A DNA stretch of 64,000 nt from Hanleya hanleyi. Its lineage: Eukaryota; Mollusca; Polyplacophora; Lepidopleurida; Hanleyidae. A model generated the notes under the pieces. The model was not told where the DNA came from. It did no database searches and saw only the letters and a list, made by a program, of their open reading frames with translations. Position numbers and translations under genes: made by a program. Below, piece after piece: positions 20,801-30,715 of the stretch; the stretch's first letter is position 1; each line of letters opens with the position of its first letter. The stretch is from positions 248,001-312,000 of the forward strand of contig JAVTVY010010516.1 of assembly GCA_036873755.1 (NCBI GenBank), written 5' to 3'.

Positions 20801-23800
20801 TATTTTGCTATCAGCATGCGATATGTATCGCCAAATTTGAGAAACTTTGAGTGGAGGCGCTTGGTGGAATAGCCCTGTTTTATAAGTTTCTGCAACAATG
20901 TTTTGTGACGTTGGTTAAAATCATCACATTTAACACAGGATCTAGCAAATGCTACTAAGCGAGATATGTATACGCCATATGCAGGTCCCACTGGAATATT
21001 ACTATCCAAAAAGGGATAGTTTACGATGTCGAAATTGTAATCATCTCTTTTGTCATAAAGTCGACGAGAGAGAATGCCCGCTTCATTTTTATAGAGATAG
21101 AGATCTAAATGAGATGTGCCTGTAGGGCTATCTGTAGTTTCCTTCAAATCCAGTGAAGGTGGATATATATCCTTCACTGCGTCATTTATATAGCGATTAT
21201 CCACAGCGAGAAGATCGTCTATATAGCGTTTGGTGAATGAGAAGGAACGGGCTTTGAATGGATCGGTTTTTGAAAGCGCCTGCATATAGTCATATTCATA
21301 AGAGAACAGATACAGGTCAGCCAACAGGGGTGCACAATTAGTACCCATTGGAATACCTATATGCTGCTGATATATTGTGTTGCCAAATTTCACATAGATA
21401 TTTTTAATGAGAAATTCAAGCAACTCTATAAACAAAGAAACATCCCATGAATGATATCTCTTGTATGTAGTCGAGCTAAAGAATGCTTTATGGCTTCCGA
21501 CATTAATATATCTACGATCAGTTTTCTTGAACACAGATACTATTAATGAACTTATACGGTCAATAAGGTCCTGATGAGGGATTGTAGTATAGAGAGTCGA
21601 GAAATCCCATGTGGATACATGTCGGTACGGTATGTGACCTTTAGCATCAAGTTCTTCCGTAAGACATTTTGAGTTTTTCAATATCCACATACATTCCACG
21701 CCAGAGTTCTTAGAAATAGTGGCGCAATACCTTTCCCAAAATGCTTTTACCTCCTGAAGGGCCCTCGTCAATAGGGTTGAAAGAAGCTTGGTGGTGCAGC
21801 TTCTAGAACCAGCTATGAATCTAGCTTTGTATGGTGATTATGCATTTTGGGAGTCCAGTATAGTTTTGGTATGTCGTTATGATTGGTTGGAAGACAAATA
21901 CCTCTTTCCCTGAGAAACTTTTGTGATTGTTAAATAAATCTTCCAGAGTAAATGCAGTTTGGGAGTAAGTAGACGTATTTGATGAAGATATGTCTACACT
22001 CAATTCTTTAACCAGCACCTGGTAATAGTAATATTTACATATGAATATTATATTATTCGGAGCTTTGTCTGCTGGGACTATGACGAATTTACTCTGGAGA
22101 TTTGCTAGAACTTCTTGCGAATTGAGGTTTCTCAGTACTTGTTTTGCTTGGGGAAGAGTACTTCTGTCAATATGGCGGATTGTTTCAACGACCTTGCTCT
22201 TGCATTGCATACCGTTCACCAAGGAACATTGTACGCATTTATCCGGCCTCTCTCATTGAACAAACGTAGTTTACGATATGGGCTACGGATCAGAGTGCTA
22301 TTTTGAACGGGTGCTGTTGGACACTTCATGCCGTTCAGTTTTCGAATAAGTACAATTTCAAGCATGTTTGCAAAGAAAGTTCTAACTCAACAGTGTTTAA
22401 AATTTCAGCCATCTAGACCATTTCTTTCTGTCGAAAAATCTAATTTGAAAAAAAATCAACCGTTTTTTACCTCAAAGTTTGGGCAAATGCATCAAATATG
22501 TACAAAATGCCTTGCGTTTATCAAGGAAATACTTTCTTCAAATCTGAGTATCCATTTTGACAATCGGAACTACTTGATTTAAAAGCCAGACGAATGCGCA
22601 ACCAGGGTACCCTTGCCCTCCATGCATTGTGAACGGCACTTGCTGGTTTGTTTGGCGCTGTCAGGGATTCCTGAAATATCCTTTGATTTTTCGCGATAAA
22701 AATTATTTGAACTACAGGAAACGCCGATTGGCTGTTATTCATCCCAGGAAGGAATGGTTGGTATCATATATATTTAAATTCTTTCTGGATTATTGACAAA
22801 GACAAATATACAAAAAAGCTGGAACAGTGTCTCCAGACAGCAACATTGTGACAGTTTTTTGTCGGATACCCCCATGGAGTTTTAGAGCATTTTCAGTTTC
22901 TGCGGGGTGATTGTCTGTCATGGCGGCTGGTTCGAAAACGAGCCGCTCATCATATGTTCAAATTCCCGATAAATTTGACAGAACAAATCAGTCTTTCCAG
23001 CAAGGTAGGTCATTTGTTGCCACGAAATATTGGGAATAGGTTTTTCTGTGGATGTGCCAGCCAAATTTACTACATAATAAGTACGGAATTTTAATGGTAG
23101 CGTCTAACCACAAGGACCGTGACCCACGTGCAGAGTGTAGGTACTAACGAGAGCGTATACTCAACCAGTCGGTGGAATATTACTATAGTGGAAACCGCTT
23201 GATTACAAGCGTCTAGTCCGTCATTCATAATCCAGCCGTCGTCCATTAGAGAATATCCGCGTCCATAATCCAAAGACCTATTTCATATTCCATATAACAG
23301 TATTAGCACCAAATTCAAAAAGACAATCATAGTATACATAAACATAAACTTGTTTCCTGCAAGAGAGAAGCGGTCAACAGTTTTCATTGATGCCGGCAAG
23401 ACACCATGATGTTCCAAAAATATCAAATCCGTATCGCTGATCAGTATTCTTAATCCATAATATTCGTTGTAAAGTCGTCATCTAAATTACAACACATATA
23501 AGGGAAGTGGGAAGAGGTGCCGACATACTGACTGCGTCACATGACTTCACAGAATAGTCTTCTGGTTAACCTATTCTAAAGCACATACCAAGAATCTAAG
23601 AATGATGTATCTCAGTCACGCTTTGATTGTGACTGTTCATATGAGTACCATGAAGATCTTGAAGTACATGGGTTCATACGGCCCCTAGCCCCGGGCCAAG
23701 CGGAATCGGACACAAGTTACGAAACGCAGCGCCATAGATCTTGCGCGCTACGTTCGTATTTTGCTATCAGCATGCGATATGTATCGCCAAATTTGAGAAA

Positions 23801-26800
23801 CTTTGAGTGGAGGCGCTTGGTGGAATAGCCCTGTTTTATAAGTTTCTGCAACAATGTTTTGTGACGTTGGTTAAAATCATCACATTTAACACAGGATCTA
23901 GCAAATGCTACTAAGCGAGATATGTATACGCCATATGCAGGTCCCACTGGAATATTACTATCCAAAAAGGGATAGTTTACGATGTCGAAATTGTAATCAT
24001 CTCTTTTGTCATAAAGTCGACGAGAGAGAATGCCCGCTTCATTTTTATAGAGATAGAGATCTAAATAAGATGTGCCTGTAGGGCTATCTGTAGTTTCCTT
24101 CAAATCCAGTGAAGGTGGATATATATCCTTCACTGCGTCATTTATATAGCGATTATCCACAGCGAGAAGATCGTCTATATAGCGTTTGGTGAATGAGAAG
24201 GAACGGGCTTTGAATGGATCGGTTTTTGAAAGCGCCTGCATATAGTCATATTCATAAGAGAACAGATACAGGTCAGCCAACAGGGGTGCACAATTAGTAC
24301 CCATTGGAATACCTATATGCTGCTGATATATTGTGTTGCCAAATTTCACATAGATATTTTTAATGAGAAATTCAAGCAACTCTATAAACAAAGAAACATC
24401 CCATGAATGATATCTCTTGTATGTAGTCGAGCTAAAGAATGCTTTATGGCTTCCGACATTAATATATCTACGATCAGTTTTCTTGAACACAGATACTATT
24501 AATGAACTTATACGGTCAATAAGGTCCTGATGAGGGATTGTAGTATAGAGAGTCGAGAAATCCCATGTGGATACATGTCGGTACGGTATGTGACCTTTAG
24601 CATCAAGTTCTTCCGTAAGACATTTTGAGTTTTTCAATATCCACATACATTCCACGCCAGAGTTCTTAGAAATAGTGGCGCAATACCTTTCCCAAAATGC
24701 TTTTACCTCCTGAAGGGCCCTCGTCAATAGGGTTGAAAGAAGCTTGGTGGTGCAGCTTCTAGAACCAGCTATGAATCTAGCTTTGTATGGTGATTTATGC
24801 ATTTTGGGAGTCCAGTATATTTTTGGTATGTCGTTATGATTGGTTGGAAGACAAATACCTCTTTCCCTGAGAAACTTTTTGTGATTGTTAAATAAATCTT
24901 CCAGAGTAAATGCAGTTTGGGAGTAAGTAGACGTATTTGATGAAGATATGTCTACACTCAATTCTTTAACCAGCACCTGGTAATAGTAATATTTACATAT
25001 GAATATTATATTATTCGGAGCTTTGTCTGCTGGGACTATGACGAATTTACTCTGGAGATTTGCTAGAACTTCTTGCGAATTGAGGTTTCTCAGTACTTGT
25101 TTTGCTTGGGGAAGAGTACTTCTGTCAATATGGCGGATTGTTTCAACGACCTTGCTCTTGCATTGCATACCGTTCACCAAGGAACATTGTACGCATTTAT
25201 CCGGCCTCTCTCATTGAACAAACGTAGTTTACGATATGGGCTACGGATCAGAGTGCTATTTTGAACGGGTGCTGTTGGACACTTCATGCCGTTCAGTTTT
25301 CGAATAAGTACAATTTCAAGCATGTTTGCAAAGAAAGTTCTAACTCAACAGTGTTTAAAATTTCAGCCATCTAGACCATTTCTTTCTGTCGAAAAATCTA
25401 ATTTGAAAAAAAATCAACCGTTTTTTACCTCAAAGTTTGGGCAAATGCATCAAATATGTACAAAATGCCTTGCGTTTATCAAGGAAATACTTTCTTCAAA
25501 TCTGAGTATCCATTTTGACAATCGGAACTACTTGATTTAAAAGCCAGACGAATGCGCAACCAGGGTACCCTTGCCCTCCATGCATTGTGAACGGCACTTG
25601 CTGGTTTGTTTGGCGCTGTCAGGGATTCCTGAAATATCCTTTGATTTTTCGAGATAAAAATTATTTGAACTACATGAACTTCAAATGTTGAACTCCCTTA
25701 CTGGTACTGTCGACATGTTAATTGTGTTGATCTGTCAATGCTCTGAACGCGCAGATAAGTTTCATCCCAAAATGTCCAAGTCAATTATCTTGGAAATTAC
25801 ATAAGTAAAACCTCTGAAAAAAATCGGTAGTGATGGTAATTCGATTAAGCAGACAAAGCCATGATTAAGATGAAGCAGGTTCCACTCTATTGCACATAAA
25901 TATTTGGGAATGGAAATTACGTTTTCATATTATAACCCGGTCAACCCAGTTCCACCCAAATGATATTTTGAGACATCCACCCTGGGATCCATCTGTCGTG
26001 CAAGGGTCACAAGACAAAAGAGTACCATAGCCTGTTGAATAAATCTACGAGTCGCGACAGGATTCGGAAGACCGGAACAACTTACGGCTGACAAGAAGTC
26101 ATATGACCCCACAGACAAATATATTGACCGCGTATTTCCAAAAACATCACAAGATCCAAAAGTGAAGTGATTTGTATCCCCACCACGCTTTAATTGCAGC
26201 TGTTCATGGTGGACATTCTGGATGACATGACCACACGGCCCGTAGCACCGGCTCGAGCGGTATTAGATACAAATATTTCAAAGATTTGGTGTAATAGCCT
26301 TCTCAAGTCATCTGTTGTAAAGCGATTAACTATGTGACACCAGATAGTAAAGAAATTGCCTAAACGAAGGAGTATTTATTGAATGCAAGTTCGTATTCAG
26401 AACAATTATCTGTGCGAACCGACGCTGACCAATTGCTTCACTCTCCACCATGTTTACAAGTCACAATACTAAAATCACAAGCCTCGGGGACGAAACGTAC
26501 AACAGCTGAATCTAACCATATACAGGCAACAATTAAATGCGGCATTACAATTGACCTCACCTGTGCTTGCTGGGTTGGATAGACGGTCAGTATAAAACAA
26601 GTCACCCAAACGGAAATGATCTGAATTTGTACATTCCTCTTCTTAGTAAACGTCTTGAAGAAAATAGGATACTTGATAGCACAAAACCTCTCTACAGCCA
26701 ACAACACCATACTCTGGACGGCAGCATAGTATCCAGTACAGCTAATGAACACGTACACATGGCAAATCGCTCCAGAAATTTGGACCATTTTGGATATTTC

Positions 26801-29454
26801 ACCGACGACGGCGGACACAGAATACAGCAGGTCTCCTGCGGTAACATGAAGAAAATTGAATTTAGTCACAAGAATGAAGTTGGTTCAACACCTGATTTTG
26901 GAGTTGATGGCTGCTCAGCACCATAAAATGATGTCCCTCAGTATCAACACATTTATCTGCGACAAAATAGTGTTGAGAATGTTGTGACCAAAATGAAAAT
27001 CTAATTAACGTGAGCTTTTTTGCCGCAAAAGAGAATTAGCTTCATCGACTGACCTGGAGGATATCGACCAGACCTCTTGGTGTTCTTATCATGAAAACCT
27101 CAACATTAATGGACGACGGCTGAATTCTCAGTGACCAACCAGACGTTTGTATTTTGACAAAGAATTTTCGCGTCCATAACCCAAAGAACTAATTCATATA
27201 ATAGCGTTGGCACCAAATTGGAAGAATAAATCATAGTATACATAAAACTAGGCTAGTTTCCTGCAAGAGAGAAGCGGTCAACCGTTTTCAATGATGCCAG
27301 CAAGACATCATGATGTTCCAAAAATATCAAATCCGTATCGCTGATCAGTATTCCTAATTCGTTTTCGTTGTTAAAGGTCAACCCAAACGCTCTGAGGTCA
27401 AAAATATAAAAAAATAGTCCTTTCGATTCTGAAAATAATGATATTTTTTTCATAATTTTGTGCAGTCTGGTTGGCGAGATATTGCCGTTTGAAAGGTGAA
27501 AATCGCTCTCCTGTCAATTCCAGCTGTGACGTCACGGAGGGAAGCCGTCTTGTATTCTCTATGTTAAAGCCGTATACCACAGTCGTAAGTAGCTGCTGAT
27601 TTCTGGAGATTTTCGGAGTATCGGGGCATCATTTGTTAAATATGCCGCGACGTTGTGTAGTGGGAGGTTGCAGTTTTACTACAGATGACGGTGTTAGTAT
27701 TCATTTGTGGACTAAAGACGAGAAAATCGCTGCAAATTGGACGAAATTTGTACGCAACACGAGAGTGTGGAAAGAGGGCCCGAGCCAGTACTCGTATAAT
27801 TTGCTCGGCACATTTTGACAGAAATTAGACATCATTCGAGGACATCTACAGCGTAGCAGTTGAATTCGGGTACAAACCAAAGCTAAAGAGAACAGCTATT
27901 CCAACTACCAAACCTAAGAACAATCAGAATGTGCCGGCAAAGAAATCGGACAAGGAGAATCTATCACGGACATCGGCTGAACGAACCTAGCCTGCAAGCG
28001 AGGCCTCGGGCAGGGAAACGGCTGTACATGCCCTGCTCGCTCTCGCGTGGCATTTGTTGCTTGAGCACCTACAGGTTAGACTGGATGAGTCTCTATTTCA
28101 TATATATTATTTAATAATAATAAAATGATCTTTCATAAATATATATACGTTTGATAAGTAAATAAATAAAAAACACCAATTGGAGTGAATGGCTGTAGAT
28201 ACAGAAGTGATAATAATACTTTCATAATCCCTTGACATTTGAGATTGAGGGAATATCATTCGATTTCAATTTAATTGAGGTAATTTGTCGAAAATTGAGC
28301 ACTTTTCGCCATGAATGTCCAAAGCTTTTTTATCAAACTATATAATTCTGAAATTGGTATTTCATGGGGATTATGGGAAAACAAACAAAATTCAAATCGG
28401 ACGTATATCAGTAGAGTTATCAACAGTTTACTCTCCATACTGCCGAATCCCGGAGTTTATCCCTTCGAAAAGGCTGCCTCGGTCAGTAACAACAATAACA
28501 ACACAGATATGCTCGTTCTTTACATCACAGAATCGTTCTACATTCAATACAGTTTGAAATATATGGACATTTGGTCTTATAGATGACGATAATAAGGTTT
28601 CCAGTCAAGTTGCATACCAATCTGTATTCAACAAACGACCTCTCCGAATCCTGTCGTCGTCGAGTTCCACGTTGTCAGAGTGGTTGTCACTGTCAGAATC
28701 GGAGCCGTACGGCTCAAATTGATAGGGCTGAATTCCGCCGTTGGTCTGCAAACAACTGTTAATTTGCCCGTCATCATCCTCCTCTATGTCTATTTCATCT
28801 TCTTGGCGAAAAATATTTCCATCTAAGCAGCTGATATCGCTCGAATCGACATCTGAACCGGAGCTCTGACTGCACTCGCTTTCCATGTTATCCGCTGTTT
28901 TTTCTCAGGCAACTTCCCTGCGTGACGTCATCAACCCAGCTGTGAAAGTGTGAAAAAGCCCACTTTGCTCCCATATTACGTGTGTTTCTGATCAGATTAG
29001 AATTTTTTCAATATTTTTTTCATACAAAGTGAAGTATGAACTATGATTTTTAAGGATTTTTAGACCAAAAAAAATTCCGTTTGGGTTGACCTTTAAGTCT
29101 TTATCTAGAGTATGATGTATCCCAGTCACGCTTCGATTGTGACTGTTGTGAATATATTAGTATTCCAACGAATTTCAACGTTTTCAGATGACGACGTAAA
29201 TGTTCAAGTTATAATCATAATCAAGGAAAGCTTTTAAACCTACCAACTGCCAAGCTAATAAAGTAATGCCTTGTATATGATTTCCTCATGCAGCGTTGGA
29301 GGAGCAATCCGCAAACCAAGATGTTTGAAATAAAACCGATCAAACCCATAGTCATCGTCAAATTGTTTAGCCAATCCACGGATGTGAAGACAGAATCTTT
29401 GGGTACTGTTTCATTCCTCATTGGTAGTGTCCGGTTTGATACATCTCGGCTCAT
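17353..29454 (-). CDS. Rhodopsin-class (family A) G protein-coupled receptor, three exons, 337 aa
   Basis: Predicted join: 29454-29244, 26835-26561, 17880-17353. This is a seven-helix plasma-membrane receptor; the ligand is unknown. Visible family A landmarks: N-glycosylation sites at N7, N14 and N31; TM1 with G-F-I-S-N; L-A-V-G-D72 in TM2; C95 before TM3 and C177 in loop 2 (disulfide pair); E119-R120-F121 in place of D-R-Y; W147 in TM4; P197 in TM5; C-F-I-P250 in TM6; N290-P291-V-M-L in place of N-P-x-x-Y. Every joint keeps phase (1, then 0). The length is normal for the class. The start chosen is the second in-frame Met: the M-x-R-D start is shared with the pseudo-copy at 1-240, and a pyrimidine-rich acceptor lies just upstream. 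The altered D-R-Y and N-P-x-x-Y suggest an orphan, lineage-specific receptor. Both introns are packed with mobile DNA. Confidence 0.85.
18760..18950 (+). promoter_or_regulatory. Promoter-like segment, triplicated
   Basis: An inverted CCAAT box (GATTGG) is followed ~40 bases on by a TATA-like ATATATTTAAATTC, then ~150 bases to an ATG. The same arrangement recurs from 19758 and from 22726. Promoter function is inference from box order and spacing. Confidence 0.45.
18954..19038 (+). CDS. Possible first coding exon, copy 1 (unknown gene)
   Basis: An ATG in good context (TGTCATGGCGGC) opens a 28-codon frame beginning M-A-A-G-S-K-T-S and ending Q-S-F-Q-Q, followed by the donor CAAG|GTAGGT. The frame is maintained in all three units. 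I do not recognise the protein, and no later exon is identified in the window. It lies antisense inside GPCR intron 2. It could be the start of a host gene or a promoter-exon captured in a repeat. Confidence 0.5.
19952..20036 (+). CDS. Possible first coding exon, copy 2
   Basis: This is the same 28-codon exon with one replacement (Leu to Arg at residue 9) and the same GTAGGT donor. The Penelope insertion begins ~195 bases downstream, so it would lie in the following intron. Confidence 0.5.
20231..22204 (-). mobile_element. Penelope-like family A copy, RT frame broken
   Basis: This is a 5'-truncated element in unit 2 of the array. The RT is split into 21821-22222 and 20761-21771 by single-base changes near 21830 and 21910, although motif A (W-D-F-S-T-L-Y), motif B (G-T-N-C-A-P-L-L-A-D) and Y-I-D-D are all present. 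The 3' non-coding end contains a short family B fragment (20516-20640), so that insertion predates the duplication. Comparison with the empty unit gives a boundary duplication of no more than 3 bases. Confidence 0.9.
22920..23004 (+). CDS. Possible first coding exon, copy 3
   Basis: It is identical to copy 2 over the exon, with the donor conserved. The array ends at 25674 without a recognisable second exon. Confidence 0.5.
23199..25160 (-). mobile_element. Penelope-like family A copy, RT frame intact
   Basis: This is the near-identical partner of 20231-22204 in unit 3. It lacks the GIY-YIG region present in the longer copy at 57695-60935, so it is 5'-truncated too. The 3' end runs through the shared CGGCCCCTAGCCCCGGG block and the CATCATGATG-type region to the terminal TTACAAGCG. 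Confidence 0.9.
23717..25180 (-). CDS. Penelope-like reverse transcriptase, 487-codon open frame
   Basis: The frame encodes an RNA-dependent DNA polymerase domain of Penelope type. Motif A Asp is D207 (W-D-F-S-T-L-Y-T-T-I-P), motif B G-T-N-C-A-P-L-L-A-D-L is at 294-304, catalytic Y-I-D-D is at 334-337, and the thumb-side Y-L-D-L and Y-D-K-R-D-D-Y-N-F are at 372-399. There is no stop or frameshift. The first six or so codons lie in the flanking array unit, not in the element: the insertion joint is at 25160/25161, and the first true ATG (residue 5) is flank-derived. The N-terminal endonuclease of the longer copy is absent, so this is not a full-length protein. The intact frame most likely reflects a young insertion rather than selection. 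Confidence 0.85.
   Translation of the reverse strand: MVNGMQCKSKVVETIRHIDRSTLPQAKQVLRNLNSQEVLANLQSKFVIVPADKAPNNIIFICKYYYYQVLVKELSVDISSSNTSTYSQTAFTLEDLFNNHKKFLRERGICLPTNHNDIPKIYWTPKMHKSPYKARFIAGSRSCTTKLLSTLLTRALQEVKAFWERYCATISKNSGVECMWILKNSKCLTEELDAKGHIPYRHVSTWDFSTLYTTIPHQDLIDRISSLIVSVFKKTDRRYINVGSHKAFFSSTTYKRYHSWDVSLFIELLEFLIKNIYVKFGNTIYQQHIGIPMGTNCAPLLADLYLFSYEYDYMQALSKTDPFKARSFSFTKRYIDDLLAVDNRYINDAVKDIYPPSLDLKETTDSPTGTSYLDLYLYKNEAGILSRRLYDKRDDYNFDIVNYPFLDSNIPVGPAYGVYISRLVAFARSCVKCDDFNQRHKTLLQKLIKQGYSTKRLHSKFLKFGDTYRMLIAKYERSAQDLWRCVS
25675..26059. other. GPCR intron 2, no recognised feature
   Basis: This is the sequence between the array end and a family B copy. A short minus-strand open frame near 25930 lacks recognisable motifs. 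Confidence 0.4.
26060..26545 (-). mobile_element. Penelope-like family B (long form) next to GPCR exon 2
   Basis: This carries the long-form landmarks: the CAGACAAATATATTGACC block, CATCACAAGATCCAAAA, ATGACCACACGGCCCGTAGC, GAATGCAAGTTCGTATTCAG and CCTCGGGGACGAAACGT. It ends about 15 bases inside the intron from the exon 2 donor. Similar long copies are at 35080 and 57290 (reverse). Confidence 0.6.
26561..26835 (-). CDS. GPCR exon 2 (TM2 to TM4)
   Basis: The acceptor TTACCGCAG|GA lies at 26836/26835 and the donor ACAG|GTGAGG at 26561/26560. The joint with exon 1 creates L-A-V-G-D-L-L, the canonical TM2 motif, which neither exon gives alone. The exon contains C95, E-R-F and the TM4 Trp. The open frame on either side is intronic. 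Confidence 0.88.
27641..27925 (+). pseudogene. THAP zinc-finger domain, broken (transposase N-terminus)
   Basis: M-P-R-R-C-V-V-G-G-C starts a THAP-type C2CH finger, a DNA-binding module. After about residue 52 the frame shifts by one base; the other frame continues with I-C-S-A-H-F, giving the C-x-x-H pair. A TAG interrupts it, and it then resumes S-F-E-D-I-Y...Y-K-P-K-L-K-R-T-A-I-P-T, the equivalent of the conserved A-V-P-T motif. All zinc ligands are present but the gene cannot be translated through. No catalytic domain follows. Confidence 0.8.
28618..28886 (-). CDS. Acidic first exon, P2X7-intracellular-domain-like protein
   Basis: The ATG at 28886 starts a Ser/Asp/Glu-rich stretch leading into I-Q-P-Y-Q-F-E-P near residues 52-59, and the exon ends L-L-N-T-D-W at a donor (GATTG|GTATGC). 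P-Y-x-F-E-P followed downstream by N-x-x-W-C-x-C-x-x-C is the pattern I know from metazoan proteins with the P2X7 intracellular (ballast) zinc domain; here the Cys-rich part would lie in the next exon, which is not found. It sits inside the TTAA element facing the THAP remnant. Function in the element is unknown. Confidence 0.5.
29244..29454 (-). CDS. GPCR exon 1 (N-terminus, TM1, start of TM2)
   Basis: It encodes residues 1-70 plus one base. The donor is GTTG|GTAGGT at 29244/29243 (phase 1). An upstream extension of the frame to 29556 is open, but it crosses a likely acceptor (TTTTGCAG near 29503) and is probably untranslated. Confidence 0.8.
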
Positions 29455-29556
29455 TTTCTGGTTCTGTGATGATCCACAGCACGATGATTTAATCAGGAAC
29501 CTGCAAAACCAGAAATCAGTATTTTCATCGAAATAGAATACCAGCGCATGCTCCAT

Positions 29557-30115
29557 TTCACAGGCTCATTTATCAATAGCGGAAGTTGACATTTACTACG
29601 TTGCTATGACGTATAGGGGAAAACCCATGTACGCACGGTTCAGTCTGAATCCGGCAGAACAACTCCTTCAGTTTTGCACATGAGCGAACTACTTTTCATA
29701 TGCTCTGTCCAGATAAACAGGGAACATAATCTCCAGATAATTCTTTTAACGCTAAGTTAACAGTGGTATCATGCAGACTTGAAAACTAATCGAAATATTC
29801 GGCAAACATCTATTTTGCTATATATGATGTCACTTCCGGCGATGTGCGCGCGACCGGGAATCCTGTCCAAAAATTTGACTGGTGGCTGGAATGAGTACCA
29901 GGTTTAAGGGAGTAGATCACGTCCATGCGGGTATGGAGATATGACATGAGGTTTTTTAGAATTATTCAGAACAGGCTGAAATAAAATAATAATAATAAAA
30001 ATAGGCTTTCTTTATACTTGACTTACAAGCTCAATTTACAAGGCCGGGGCCTTTCTGTCACGGCTTCGAATTATATTAATATATATACGGATATTTACAT
30101 GAAATATAACAATTG
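29557..30115. promoter_or_regulatory. Region upstream of the GPCR gene
   Basis: Any 5' untranslated exon and promoter would be here or further right. I see no convincing core promoter, and the AT-rich stretch near 29985-30000 is a simple AAT repeat. Confidence 0.25.
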
Positions 30116-30715
30116 AAAGAAAAAATGAATAACAAATGGTGGCACCTTCAAGACTAAGTTTAATGGCCACGAGCTTTGGTGCATATCTGCTTCATCAGGT
30201 GAAGTCCTTAGTCTTGTTAAAAGGCTCGTGACCATTAAAGTTAGTCTTAAAGGTGCAGACAGACAGACAGACAGATTTTCAATTTGTGACCTCCCATCCC
30301 AAGTTGGATGATGTAGGCCATGCCATTGAGTTTGCTTTAAAAAAGAGTCAATTAAAATTAAAACAGTACTTGAGTATACAAAAGAAATACTTTACGTTGG
30401 ATTTTAAAAGAAATACTGTGTTTTTTAAAATATGCACAATGTAATATATGAACATATATATAGAAGCTCCAAAGGCATTAGTTTGTAAGAAGGGGAGGTA
30501 TTACTGTAAAAGATAATATAGAAACAACCAGCATGCATATATAACAAAACAACGAACCTATTCATCAGAAATATATAACTGAATTATAAAGGCCCGAATA
30601 GCACATGCATATTTTATTTTCAATTAACAATAAAGTTATCATATTAATTTAAACATGAGTCAGTGGTTATTAAAAAACGATGTTAGATATAAAGGTGCCA
30701 CCCTTTGTTATTCAT
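30116..30715. repeat. Inverted-repeat element with hammerhead-like core
   Basis: AATAACAAATGGTGGCACCTT at 30129 is repeated inversely as AAGGTGCCACCCTTTGTTATT at 30690. Inside, 30132-30180 and 30211-30256 pair as a second hairpin (GGCCACGAGC against GCTCGTGACC). On the minus strand the joining segment contains CTGATGA, a GCA-GATA-TGC stem-loop and ACCAAAGC, close to but not matching the hammerhead core CTGATGA...GAAA. A CAGA microsatellite lies at 30256-30275. Confidence 0.5.

Larger units (their letters stand above)
18755..25674 (+). repeat. Tandem array: one ~1.0-kb empty unit and two ~2.96-kb units carrying a Penelope insertion
   Basis: The start word GATTGGCTGTTATTCATCCC occurs at 18760, 19758 and 22726. 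Unit 1 is ~1.0 kb; units 2 and 3 are 2.97 kb and nearly identical. Comparing unit 1 (CCGCTTGATTGCATACC at 19230) with units 2 and 3 shows that these contain a ~1.97-kb insertion at exactly that point. So the 1-kb unit was duplicated first, the Penelope element then entered one copy, and the loaded unit was duplicated again recently. Each unit holds a promoter-like segment and a possible first exon. Confidence 0.9.
27371..29096. mobile_element. TTAA-flanked DNA transposon with 15-bp TIRs (Kolobok-like)
   Basis: AGGTCAACCCAAACG at 27375-27389 is repeated exactly inverted at 29078-29092, and both ends abut TTAA (27371-27374 and 29093-29096). TTAA targets occur with piggyBac and Kolobok elements. 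A THAP-domain gene inside and an AGG terminus favour Kolobok. The 1.7-kb length is too short for an autonomous copy, so it is a decayed or deletion derivative. It contains two inward-facing gene remnants (27641-27925 plus and 28618-28886 minus). Confidence 0.82.
27105..29150 (-). mobile_element. Penelope-like family A 3' end, split by a DNA transposon
   Basis: The left part 27105-27370 carries the standard GAAGCGGTCAACCGTTTTCA and CATCATGATGTTCCAAAAAT blocks; the right part 29097-29150 (ATGTATCCCAGTCACGCTTC) continues the same consensus. The break point corresponds to the CGTTGTAAAGTCGT region of uninterrupted copies. Confidence 0.75.

Noticed and set aside
26567..26926. 119-codon plus-strand open frame
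   Set aside because: It is antisense to GPCR exon 2 and its acceptor, with no protein motif.
29455..29556. Extending GPCR exon 1 to the first Met
   Set aside because: The extra 34 residues cross a likely acceptor site, and the homologous copy at 1-240 does not keep that frame.
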